Source: Phalacrocorax aristotelis (taxonomy: Eukaryota > Chordata > Aves > Suliformes > Phalacrocoracidae). From it: a DNA stretch of 64,000 nt. Below the pieces are notes generated by a model. It ran no database searches and was not told the DNA's origin. It saw only the letters and a list, made by a program, of their open reading frames with translations. Shown in pieces: positions 36,719-48,400 of this stretch. The stretch is from the NCBI RefSeq assembly GCF_949628215.1, contig NC_134277.1:121312963-121376962 (forward strand). The letters run 5' to 3'. The translations under genes were made by a program, and so were the position numbers. Numbering within the stretch: position 1 is the first letter of the stretch; every line of letters begins with the position of its first letter.

Positions 36719-37758
36719 TTTGCAGGTAATGGTAATATTGCAGGTATTATTATTCTGCATGTTAAGCATACACTTAAAGGTAATATGTGCATCATAGTGG
36801 ACTAAGCAAACACATATCAACTGTGTTAGCACTGACACTACCAACATGACTAAACCAAACCCTAAGAAGTCTCTTACTTCATCCTGAGTCTTTGACTACC
36901 TTTTTTTCCCTTTGTCTTGCAAAAATTGATGCTTAGCTAACAGCATGACATTAGTTTCCTGACATGATCCTCTGGCAGTGATATGGCAAGAGTTTGGGAC
37001 ATCAAGGAGACTGAGGTGCCTTGCAAGAGCACACACAGGAATTCTCTGTCTCCCAGGATGGTGACCCGCTTTCCTCTCACACCAACCCGGGCACTCAGCC
37101 CTGCATCTCTGCTGCCTGAGCATTCAGGTCACCAACAGCCCAGCTGAGAGTTTCATTCCTCCCTGGCTCCTTGCCAACCTCATGTTACTGCTTTCCTCTA
37201 AGTCTTCAAAATGCTTCTTGACCACAGTGAAGGAAATCTCCCACCTTCTCCTATTTCCCTGACCAAATAAGCCCCAAATCCATATCCCATCACACTTGTA
37301 TTTACCACTCAGATGGCTTCAACTTTTCAACAGTGGAGGCTGTCCTTGATCTCAGTCCCCCATGCCACTTATTCTGGTCCTTATCAGATCAAATTATTTT
37401 CTAGGTTCCTTAACTAAAATTTAAGTTTATCAAGAGCAACCCAAGTATGATTATCCTATGTATGATTTGATGAGAAGGGTATTAGTATAAAATACTAGTG
37501 CTGGCTTCTTACATCATGTTAATTTTGAGTAAAGTTTTGGAAGCAACTTTATAGCAACAGAAATCAATCTTCCATTTCAGTATCATTCATTTTCTTCCTT
37601 TTGCACCCATTAGTTCAGTAGTGACAAAGGGTCCAAGTTAAATTTTTTAGCACCTTTCTTCCTTGTACCAAATTAATGATTTTCCTTGTTTTAAAATTGT
37701 TTTGTCCTTTTATCTGAGAACAGCCAAAATGATTTTTTTCTTCCTTTTCCCTTCTTAG

Positions 37759-37968
37759 ATGAGCAGGAGTCTGAAGTGGCTGCTGGTGGTTTCTGCAGTA
37801 GCCAAGCCTTCACCAGGGTATTTTAGAGTTTTGCACGGTGGTCATCCAAATTAGAAGGAAGCAACACACTGCACAAGTGCAAAGCACAAACCTCCCATGA
37901 TCATTCCCAAGAGCAAAACAGCCAGGATGATGCAGCAAAGAGCAAATGCTGCAGTGAAGTTCCTCATG
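37759..37968 (+). ncRNA. Exon-like segment, possible non-coding transcript
   Basis: A very good plus-strand acceptor (ttttttcttccttttcccttcttag, AG at 37757-37758; 25 bases described, key part cccttcttag) and a donor cctcatg|gtaagg (GT at 37969-37970) bracket 210 bases. All three frames contain stops, so an internal coding exon is ruled out; the first frame gives MSRSLKWLLVVSAVAK before a stop at 32 codons. It could belong to a long non-coding RNA or be chance. The opposite strand of the same segment carries a short hydrophobic ORF (37851-37967). Confidence 0.2.
37851..37967 (-). CDS. 38-codon hydrophobic short ORF, speculative
   Basis: On the minus strand an ATG (37967-37965) with A at -3 opens a 38-residue frame: MRNFTAAFALCCIILAVLLL, followed by GMIMGGLCFALVQCVASF and a TAA stop. 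It would be almost entirely one membrane helix or signal sequence. I recognise no family. It coincides with an exon-like segment on the other strand, so at most one reading is likely to be right. Confidence 0.12.
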   Translation of the reverse strand: MRNFTAAFALCCIILAVLLLGMIMGGLCFALVQCVASF

Positions 37969-40434
37969 GTAAGGTAGGGTCACCTTTCCCTGTTCCCATA
38001 CCAGTGACCCATCAGGTACCTTAGTAGTTTCATGGGTCAGAGAAGAGTATCTGTGTTAATAAACCTCAGAAAGGGTCTGGAGAAAGACAAGAGCTCCAAA
38101 ATTTCCAAAGATTTTGAGCAGCATGATAGGTCATTTTTAAAAGTATGGGATGAAAAAAACAAGCAAAAAAACCTCCAAAACCCCAGACCCAAACCCATGA
38201 ACCAGCCTTTCTAGTTTTGCCGATTCAGCACCTGTAACATCCTTTAGAGGCATCAGGCTTAACCATCACACAGTTTAAAGTGAACTGAAAAGTAAAAAGT
38301 GAAACAAAGTTCAGGGAGTCTCCAGCTTTCTGACACAGAATTTCTCAGACTAGAGAAAGTGAAGGACAAGTGGCGATAAAACGGGTAAGAGCAAAGAAAG
38401 GAATGTACAGGAGTGCTACGGAAAGAAAGAGGGTTTCACTCTGACCTGGCAGCTGCCAGAACACAACCTCAAGATAACAGAGCACAGTCTGGCCAGAACA
38501 GGATGGGCAGCTAGTGGCTATGGAGATAGTGTGGCAGCACAGGGGCATATCAATCGGTTATTATTGCTACTGTAAAGAATAGCCTGTCAAAGCTGTCATC
38601 CCTTTGCCTCCCCTTACCCATGGCATCTCAAAACTTTGAGATGTATTACAAAACTTTGCAAGCTCAGATCCTACCACTCCCTAGTAATTATTCTACTAGG
38701 AAAAGACATTCAGCACTTGGTTACCCCAGACACAACACAGCTCAGTCTGACAGAGACCAAACTGCTCCCAGAGATGCCATGAATCTGATACAGAGCTTCA
38801 ATATGTGAGTGATCCCCAATAAGAAAGACTATTAATCAAGACCCTAAGCCTTTCCACAAAAAGTTCTTATATTAAATTTAACTCATCCTTAACTACAACA
38901 CTATATTCCTACTGCTTACCCTCTTTTTTTCCCTCTTTGTAGAGTTCAAAATGGTCTCAACAATGTGTGTATGCACCTTTGGTGATAATTGTTTTGATGC
39001 ACATCGAGGGCAACAGAGTCTTATTTTATTGACTTAGTGAAGCTACATCTTGTTTACTGATTAAGCATCTACTTTTTTTCTCACCAGACATTTCTAAAAT
39101 TCACAGCAAATCCGTATAGATAATGAAGCCACTGGTTCTGAAAGGCAAAGCATTCCCACTGAGTATGCAGTTTGAAATAAAAGAGTAAAATCTTACTGAG
39201 GGAAAAATCTGGACAATGGACAGAAAACCTTTCTGGGCTTCTCGGTGAAGGCTGTCACATAGATTGTCCACTCTGCGCTACAGGTAAACAACATCCATGA
39301 AAGCACACGCAAGCTGCAGAACGGTCCCTCCGATCCATCACGCAGAGCCCCTCACACCGCGTGGGCTGGCGTGGACTATTCAATTTTAACACACATATGG
39401 ACACACAGAGCACACAAAAGGAATGCTTCACAGCTTAAAATTTCCAAGCAGTATTTCAAACCCAACGTGTTCCCTCTTTGGAACAGGTGCACCAGGCATT
39501 TTGGATTATGTGCTGCTGGCAGCCTTTTTTCAGGAGGGCATCTTGTGGGATGTTCAACCTGTCATGAAAGTCTCCAAACCTCTGTCAAGCGACCTTGAGC
39601 TCTAACTTTTTGTCTCAGTGTTGTGCAGGGCATAGCACTTGATTATAATTCCTAAAGAGAAAACCTACTGTTGTGCTGCAGATGCGTCAACAATGGTGAC
39701 ATAGGGGTTATTTTTTTCTGTCCAAGGAAAGGATTCCTTAGCCATGATTGCAGAGGGATAAGAAGACAAATGCTAATAGCATTCATCTTCAAACTAGTAA
39801 CCGCATCGAAAAACTTTTGGGTTTGGTTTTTGCAGGTTTTTTTTTTTAAGTTTTCATTAGGAAAAATAGTTCGTGAAGATTCACTCTCAGACTTTCCCAG
39901 ATTCACATTCCTGTTGCTATCAGGCACGTTAGCAGAGAAATATTGCTTTTGTTTCTAAACTCAGTGGGCTGGTATGGAGACAAACAGTATGTGCCGAAAA
40001 CACGGAGCAGCATTTTTGCAGAGCTGTCTCTAACTTCCCATGGCTGGACAACCCTTATGATAGACAGAGACGATACCTCTTCATGGCAGCATGCAACACA
40101 GCCACAGTGGTCCATTCAGTGTCAATCTCCTTGTAATTAATTGGAAGCAACTAGACATTGTGAGTTTCCTATGTGCTTATTTCCAGGAAAATATCCTTTG
40201 ACAGTCTGAAGTCATTCAGCCATCACCGGTCATCCCAGTTCTGCTGCAAAATCCCCTCCAGTCTCCACTTCTGCCCATACAAGGTAAATTAGTAGAAACT
40301 AAGATAATGAATACATTTAACAGGCATAAAGCCAAAACATGACACACTGGGAAATGGTTTAGATAATGATTATAAATGGAATTTTGGGGTTACCAGTTTA
40401 TTAGCATCTTTTTAAAAGTCAATGAGCATCTAAA

Positions 40435-41260
40435 TAACAGCGATGTATTTGATATAGTATACTTTGATTTCCAAAGTTTCAACAAGCTTCTCAGAGTAGC
40501 TGAGTCTCTTGAGAAGAGAGAAGGTGTCCTAATAAACTGACACACACCCCCATGCCCCCCATTTAAAAGGTGGGAAATAAAAGACAGGAATAAATGGCCA
40601 GGTTTTGCAGCAGAGGCTGGTTACCAGATACTACTATGAAAATCTGTGCTAGGGCTTGTGCTGTACCAGATGTTTACAAGTTACATAGCAAAAGGGTAGA
40701 GAGTGAAGTTGCGATGTCTGCAAACGGCACAGATGTTCAGAGTAGAGCTGACTGAAAGATGTGCAAACAAGGATTCTTGCTGTATTTTATTAATTGGTGA
40801 CAAAATAGCAGATGAAAATCAGTGTGAATACACACAATGTAACACAAGTGGGAAAAATAATATGAACTATACATACATAGTGATGGGACATAAATTAGCT
40901 ATTACCACTCAGGAAAGCGGACATGGAACAATTTTTGGCAGTAAGAAAAAGTGAATTGCATATTAAGCATTGTTAGAAAAGGAGCAGAGGAAAATAACAG
41001 TAAAATTATTTTGAATACAGCAGATCACCCGCTTTCACAAAGAGCACAGGAAGGAAGGCAAAATATGTCAGAACAATAAACACGTAGAGTGGCTCCCATA
41101 CGACGGCAGACTAAATACTGTCGGAATCTTCAGCTTCCAAATGGTTTGCAAAAGGTGAGCAGGGAAGAGTCTTTCACTACTTTTCACAATTCAAAAGTCA
41201 AAGCACTTCAGGGCTCTAATTTCAAATAAAAAAAAAAAAGAAGGGGTTTTGTTCCATTCA
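40435..41260 (+). mobile_element. Old, diverged CR1/L3-like LINE, about 0.8 kb
   Basis: Despite many substitutions and gaps, the order of ancient CR1 ORF2 can be followed: tttgatatagtatactttg (start of the reverse-transcriptase segment), tgacaaaatagcagatga, ggaaaaataatatgaactat, gatgggacataaattagc, ctattaccactcagg, gcagaggaaaataacag, actaaatactgtcggaatc and tcttcagcttcc. All frames are broken. It lies immediately left of a young CR1 in the same orientation. Confidence 0.6.
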
Positions 41261-41426
41261 GAATTGATTGATGAACCTTAATGGCACAGGATATTGTGCA
41301 GGTTAAAAACATAAACAGTTCTTAAAAAGAATTACAAAGTTAATGCAAAAGACTTATTAAGCAAGATAGTCTGAATACAGTCTTCATCAGAGGAGGAATA
41401 CATTTTAAGGCCTTTTTCAACATGTA

Positions 41427-41686
41427 GACAAGAGGAAACGGCTTCAAGCTGCATCAGGGGAGGTTTAGATTGGATTTTAGGAAAAATTTCTTCACTGAAA
41501 GAGTGGTCAGGCATTGGAACAGGCTGCCCAGAGAGGTGGTGGAGTTGCCATCCCTTGAGGTATTTAAAAGACATGTAGACGCAGCACTTCAGGGCATGGT
41601 TTAGGAGGTAGGGTAGTGTTGGGCTGATGGTTGGACTTGATGATCCTAGAGGTCTTTTCCAACCTTAATGATTCTATGATTCTATG
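41427..41686 (+). mobile_element. CR1 LINE, 3' fragment
   Basis: Starts gacaagaggaaacggcttc, then tgcatcaggggaggtttag, cattggaacaggctgcc, ggtcttttccaacc and ends in ATTCTATGATTCTATG. Sequence is close to the 15.6 and 20.5 kb copies, so it is young. Confidence 0.92.
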
Positions 41687-42230
41687 TGTACCCTATTTCA
41701 TCATTTTAGATACACAGTATTAGGCTAGCCAGACCTTTGTCCTGATCTACTACAGAAGCGCTTCTGTTCTTGCATTCCCTGATCCTGGAAAGAGCCATAC
41801 CCAATGAGATAAGTGACACTTCTTATTCTTTGCTTTCTTACTCTGCTGCTATGGCGTTTTCCTTAGTGCAGGTCTCTAGAAGGCCTGAGTCAAGACTGAT
41901 ATAGGACAGTTGAACCTGGGGGCAGGGGCATATCTTGGATGAACATTAAGGTCCCTTCCAGACCTTTGATTTGGGAAGCTCCACTGCAGATAAGCTAGGA
42001 GATACTGCTGCTGTCTTCTGACTGCTCGGGAACAGGGTACTTAGGAGAAGTATGTCCTGTGTCTATCCACATCAATCACTATTTTGTCCTGAGCCACAAA
42101 TTTGCAGTCAGACAGCAATGAACTCTTGGGGCAAAAGACAAATCACGGTAATTTTACACTTACGAGAGAGGATATGGAAAATGCAGATTTACAGTGACCA
42201 GCAACAAAATATGCTGCTAATTCCAGTGGC

Positions 42231-42806
42231 TGTACTGGGTCTGGCTGAGATGGAGTTAATTTTCCCCATAGCAGCCCTCATAGTGCTGTGCTTTGTTCTG
42301 GTAGCTAGAAAGGTGTTGATAACACACCGGTGTTTTGGCTACTGCTGAGCAGTGCTCACACAGCATCAAGGCTGTCTCTGCAACATTCCCCCCTCACCAG
42401 TAGGCTGAAGATGGGCAAGATCTTGGGAGAGACATAGCCAGGACAGCTGACCCCAACTGACCAAAGGGATATTCCAAGCCATATGACATCTGCTCAGCAA
42501 TAAAAGCTAAGACAAAGGGCAGGGGTCACGCTGGGGTGGTGTATGTTATTACGTTTATCTTCTGGAGCAACTGCTGCTTCCCAGGAAGTGGCTGGACATC
42601 ACCTACTGATGGGAAGTAGAGAATAAATCTTCTGCTGTCCTTTGCTTCCATGCACGGTCTTTGCTTTTATTTTATTAAACTGCCTTTATCTTGACCCCCA
42701 AGTTTTTTTCCATCTTATTTCTACCCCTCGCCTCAACCTGCTGAGGAGGAGAGTGATAGAGTGGCTTGGTGGGCACTTGGCATCCAGCCAGAGTCAACCC
42801 ACCACA
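42231..42806 (+). mobile_element. Solo LTR of an avian endogenous retrovirus (ERVL-like)
   Basis: The 576-base element runs from tgtactgggtctggctgag to gtcaacccaccaca, with TG...CA ends and a perfect 5-base duplication, gtggc at 42226-42230 and 42807-42811. It shares the order of the LTR at 20810-21381 (gatggagttaattttccc, tgttgataacacac, ctactgctgagcagtgct, cagctgaccccaactgacc, tatgacatctgctcagca) but differs in many bases. ataaaagc near 42500 is a probable TATA box, gagaataaatc near 42620 or tattaaactg near 42675 a probable poly(A) signal. No internal viral genes remain. Confidence 0.85.
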
Positions 42807-43746
42807 GTGGCACAATCCCAAAATGCACTGTGTCCCCCATCAGCCCCAAGAAGCACAAAATTCTAGTTTGCAGCACTGACAGAGTATTTGGAAAGAAACC
42901 ACCACCACCACAATGAAACAATGACTTACAGAAAGATAAAAGCCCACTGCTTCTTTACCTCTGCTTATTCCAGAGCAGATAATGTGGAGCAGTTAAAGAG
43001 AAGCACCTCATTTCAGTGGAAATCCTCTCATGTGGAGAAGTTCTGAGCATGAAATTAACCTGTGGGGTTTTTTTAATTCCAAAATTTTCCCTTGTCAGAT
43101 AGTCCCCCATGAAGCTTAAGGCCATCTAACCATCTAATAGTTTTTATTATCATCCATACAGTTAGTATAATATTGTAGAGGCAACTAGAGATCCCCGTTA
43201 GAAAAGATATCCCCTATGTAGGTGCCAGGACTATACAAAGCCAAGGCCTATACTGTACTAAACTTGTATGTTAGGAAGACATGAGGCAGAGGTTTTTATC
43301 CAGGATGGCAAATCTAGTCCTGCCTTCAAAAACAGAGAGATCATACTGCAGAAAAGGGGGACAGGCTACATAAGAGCCATCAAATTACTTCAGGGGAGTT
43401 TCCAAATATTCTTCTGTGTGAATGAAGTGATTAGTGGTCTTGCTATTCCTCCTCCTATCTCAGTAGATCTCATGGTTCATAATTACATTTTATTCTTCAT
43501 GAAAATGGTACCCTTCTGCTAAAATCTTTGCTGGGTTAATGGGCCAGACAGTCAACATTTGGTGGGATTAATCACTCCAGAGTATTCAAAAGCATCTCCA
43601 GTATTGCCCAAGGAGGCTGTTTTGGGATAGAAAAGCAGGACACATGGAGTAACACTTTATTGAATCCAAGCTGGAGTTCATCTCTCTGCTGGCATTATCT
43701 GAGCTGCTCTGTTATAAACCCAGAGTATATGGCTGAAGTTACTTAC

Positions 43747-43770
43747 CTCCACACTGTCATGTTTGTGTCC
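43747..43770 (-). other. Micro-exon-like segment
   Basis: Donor gtgtggag|gtaagtaac (GT at 43746-43745) is near-perfect; the acceptor gatcgtgtcacctgag (AG at 43772-43771) is moderate. The 24 bases read GHKHDSVE, or DTNMTVW with split end codons. Its phases are compatible with the similar segment at 36138-36161. Too short for a coding call by eye. Confidence 0.18.
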
Positions 43771-45447
43771 CTCAGGTGACACGATCATATATATTCATGT
43801 CAATAATGCCAACTCAGCAAACAAGCAGATATTGCTGCCCATAACTGAAAGCACTAAAATCTCCTTATTTACCCATGGGCTTGATTTTGCTGCCTTAAAT
43901 CCACAAGGCAATATAATAGCTGCTGCTTTACTATAAACAAAACAGTTTAAAAGTGGTTAATCTGATGAATGTGTTACAAATCCAAATAACCTTTTGCCAG
44001 CTGTTCACTGCACTTAGAGTTGTTTAAAGGAATAGCTGATAGGAAGATTCAGATAGCTGAAGGACAGGAAACCAAAATCGATTTAAGCATGTATCTTTAC
44101 ACAGTAGATGAGTGCATAGACACCGTGTCACTACCCTCAGCTGAGAGCACTGACAGTAGCACTCCTCTGCTTTCAGCTTTGTCACTTGAAGATGTTATTG
44201 TGGCTCCCTACCTGTAACCACCCACCGTCATGAGGGCCCTATCCAGCTTGTCACCAGGCACAGTCACATGTGTGAGAACTTCTCAATCCACTTTGGTGTA
44301 AAATCACCAAGGTTAGCCCAGTCTAGCTCCAAACCAGCTGCACGCAGACACCTTTGCACAGGTGAAACTGAGAAGCCCCCTTGCTAGCTTTGCTGTCAGG
44401 TGGAAACCTCCAGCACAGGAGTAGTGGTGTCTTGGTGAAAAGAGCCACCTGCAAAGAGAGTGTCTCTCAGCCCTGCCTGCAAATCCTGTGGCCTCCAAAA
44501 GATGCAGAAGTAGTGCATTACCTTTGTTTAGGTAAGAGGGTATTTAGGAGCAAGCAGACATGGCCAAAATGATGCATTGCATTAACGGATGAACTGGACA
44601 AATCCTTGAAAAAGTGTTTGTGCACAAGATGATACTCACAGCTTTCTGCAAGGTCTGCCTTGTCTCCCAAGTCTGTCACTCTTGGTTATCCATGATTTAA
44701 CTCAGTAGCGTTTATCCAATCATAAAAGCACTGGAGGGCGTGAGGAAAGGTATGCTTTGGATGAATGCTAAACGCAATCTACCTATACTCAAGAATTAAC
44801 ACTCATACTCAAGCAGGCCACTCTTTAAATCTGTTTTGTTAGTCTATTTGAGTTCTGATGCTTTAAAAAGTACCTTGCTTCTGTTAGCGTGCTGAAGACT
44901 CTGATAGTTATGGTTTTTATAGAGAGATCACAGAGCAATGTGACTTAAGCAGTGTTCTGAAGTCTATGTTCCCATGTAGCTTGTAGCTCCTCTTATTCAA
45001 GTAAGTCATGCTAAGGTTTTGTCTTTGGGTTAATATGATTCCAATATGAAGTGGACTAATACTAGCTTAGGCCTAATGTTATTAAAGCCTGTTATTTCTT
45101 TGCTTTTCCTATTACCTAATTTATAACTCACACTGGGTAGTAACCAAAGTGCCTGCTGGGAGACTTCTTAAGTAGTTTTTCTTTGCAGCCCATTTGCTTT
45201 CTTATAATTGAACAAGGTGGGGCTGAATCTGCCAGTCAATTTTAAAAGGCTTTTTGTAAGAACGTTATGAGCCACCATCTCATGTTTATAGCTGTGATTG
45301 CTTTTGAAAAGGACTGTCTTTTCAAAAGAGATCTCACTTTGTCAAACATTGGAAAGGTTTACTTGTTTTCTTGAAATACAATTATCCCTGGGGTTCTGGA
45401 AGTGGTAATGGTGAAAAGGCTAAATGAAGCTGAAATCATTTATATCA

Positions 45448-45475
45448 TTTGTGTCAACTGATCAGCTGACACAAA
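45448..45475. repeat. 28-base near-perfect palindrome
   Basis: Two arms, tttgtgtca and tgacacaaa, flank an inner ctgatcag palindrome. Only one base pair of 14 fails to match. The half-site TGTCA/TGACA resembles TALE-homeobox (MEIS/TGIF) recognition, but the pattern could also be a chance inverted repeat. Confidence 0.6.
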
Positions 45476-48400
45476 CAGTCGCAGCCTTATTTTACCACAT
45501 TGGAGTATTGAAACTACTGTGCCCAAATTCTGTTGTGATTTTTGTGGTGGGTTGTTATGTACTCATTTGTTAAGTTCATCCAGCCTGTTTGCTGTCTGTA
45601 AGGCTCTGGTTCTGTGCTATTAATATTGGACCACTACAGCACTTGGGAAAAGAAAGCTGATCAGGATCAGGGAGGAAATTACATTTTTGCCCAGTTAGCT
45701 GGAGTACCCAAAACATGATTCACACTGATGATGCTTTATACTGCCTCTCTGAGTTATTCCTCATCCAGTAGCAGTGCTAAGAGGCCAGTAAATACCTGAT
45801 CTGACATACAGTCTGCGCAAACAAAGTTATGCCTTCTAGAACAAATCTGAAGCGGTCAGGTGAGTTGTACTACTTCAGCACCTTTCATCATCCATCTGCG
45901 GCACTTCAGTTCCCCACTGCTAGGTACCTAAGGCTTCGCATGAATTTCTCTTGGAACCACAACTTAAGACAATCAGTCACCAATTCTTTAAAATTAATCT
46001 GCTTTACCACTAAACTGATAAACTGTGAAGTCTTATCTTGATGCGTATAATCGCTCTCCTTCACAGCAGTTCAGCTGATGCACCAGGGAGGCTGCCCAGC
46101 ATCAGGTTGTCCACACTCCCACTACGAAATACAAGATGTGTGTCCTCCCTGACTCATTGCCACTGAACCTGACCCTGGCTGCCATGGACGTGTGAATAAT
46201 ACAGGAGTATGCAGATAAGAAGCTGTTTGTAAAGAACATAACGCACCTGCTGATGGGGATATGTTCTCCCAGCAAAAGCAAAACTGTGTGCCACAGGTCT
46301 GGTATCTCAAGTGCTATGTCTCTGTGAGACATGAAAATATCAGGGGTGGTTTTGTAAGTTTTAGCAAACAGGCTTAAACATTAGCTAAAAAAAAAAAAAA
46401 AGGGTCTTACTTTCATATCATCTCTGGGACTGGTAACAGCAGGTATCTTTTTGGTGACATTGTTTTCTAGCTGACACACCAGATACCACGGTATTGCTAC
46501 AAAACTCACTACCAGACACATTTGAACTGATGACTTGGGGAACCAACATAACTGAAGGTTGGGAGCATATAATTTTATCAATATCTGAAGATCTCTTTCT
46601 CCTGTTGCATGGTGTTAAGAGTCCATGAGGTCTTCTCCACACAAGTGGCAGTATTCCCGTAGAGTGCAGCCTCACCTATTTTACCTGTCCTGAAATGAAC
46701 CCTGATCCAGCTGGAAAGCTGCCAGCACAGCTTACTCACAGCTACTTGTTCTGTTACCAATAAAGGAGGTTCTCTCGTTACCTCTCTCCACTGTAAACAA
46801 AGCAAAGAATTATTATGGTTCTAATTTAATGTCCTGTGAACACCTGAGAGCTGAAACTATATGCATTTTTAATTGTCTTAGAGAAATGCACAGGTTGGTG
46901 GTCAATATTTCACTATTTCACATATGTGCTTTTTCTTTCTACTATTGCTATTTCCCATGGTTTTTGTTGACATTATTTGCTGATTGTACTTTGAGGCCTG
47001 CTTTTAACACCACTCCGTGGCTAGGACAGGTGCTAGACCAGGATATCAGCTCAGCAGCATGGATGCCACAGTGTAAGACCTTTAACAATCCAGACACTAT
47101 TGATGCTATACATAAACCGTTGACATCTACACATATGCTGCCAACTCTTCATCACCAAGGTACTGTGGGGTTAGAAAATGGAAAAGTCCAACCCCTATGT
47201 CTTTGGCTTATAACACTAGAGATAATACTGCTGCTTCCAAATCTAACCTTCACAATAGCAGGTCCAGCTCAGATGCTAGGCAACATCTCCCCCATTCCTC
47301 ATTTTTTCAGAGTAACATGTTAGCTCCCATAGCAAGGCAAATGGATGAAGCCAGCTCAGCTCTAGAACAAGGATAACCATCCTTGCATGGGCCTCCAGAA
47401 GAGCCAATGAGCCCCGTAGCAGCCAGCAGTGTGAGACACAAATACTGGAATGGCTGCAGAAGATGCAGCTAGATTCTAGCGAAGTTTATTCGCTTGGCCC
47501 CAGCACTGCATAAACATGGCTACTGTCATTCCAGAGAGAAGCTGGCTCTGGGTGCAGCCTAGTCATGTGTACATTTATCCCTACTTTTCCACTAATGAAC
47601 TCTACAAGAATAGCACAGAAAGAATAGTGGGGTCTTGGAACACAGGGCTTAGAAAGTTGTGTAATCTAGCAAGAGAAAGTTGAGAGCTGGCAGTAAATTA
47701 AGAGCTTCAAGGTGCAACATTTTGAGGGAGGTTCACTGTGTTATAGTGAAAGTCCAAAATTTCAGGTGTGTTTTCACTGAAGACAAAAATTTCATTTGAA
47801 AGGAAAAGAAAAAAGGGACTGGAAGTAGATATATTGACCTGTGAAAAATACAAAGGGGAGTGTGAGCAGAGTACACAGGGGCTTCTCTTCTCCTATCAAT
47901 CTTAGATCTTCTCTCTGCCTGCTAGAAGATATTAAAAGGTTAAAGTGCTGCTATTGAGAAAGAAACATTTTGTGCCTTTGCTTCTCATCCTGCTCCCCTG
48001 CTATCAAATATCCTATTTGATTTGTTGTCACTAATTCCTTAAAGTGTAATTATTATTTGACTTTATTTTGTACTTTGTCATTTCTGTTCAATTCTCAGAT
48101 AAGTAATTTACGACTCGCAGTTGAGCGTTACACAACTTTCTGGCCTAAAGTATAATTTGAGCAAGATCTGCCTTTGGGAAAAATTCTTCCCCTCAGAATG
48201 AAAGAAAAAGGACGATATTCACCATAATTTGTCACTGGACTGATACAGAGTTCAACAAAATAAATGCACTGTATACTAAGTATTTAAACTAGCTGCTGGG
48301 TAATTCAAAAAATGGGGATATTATAGGCATTTTTTAAACAGAAGTCTAACATTCTTCAATTTAGTCAGCTTTTCAAATGTTTCTGTTCTGCAAACTGAAT

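Larger units (their letters stand above)
36719..40434. other. Non-coding interval with one conflicting exon/short-ORF signal
   Basis: Apart from the segment at 37759-37968 (listed separately) I see no gene or repeat. Composition is ordinary and AT-leaning. Confidence 0.3.

Noticed and set aside
45490..45560. Possible further ancient CR1 trace (ttggagtattgaaactactg)
   Set aside because: The resemblance covers only about 25 bases with mismatches; not enough to separate from chance.
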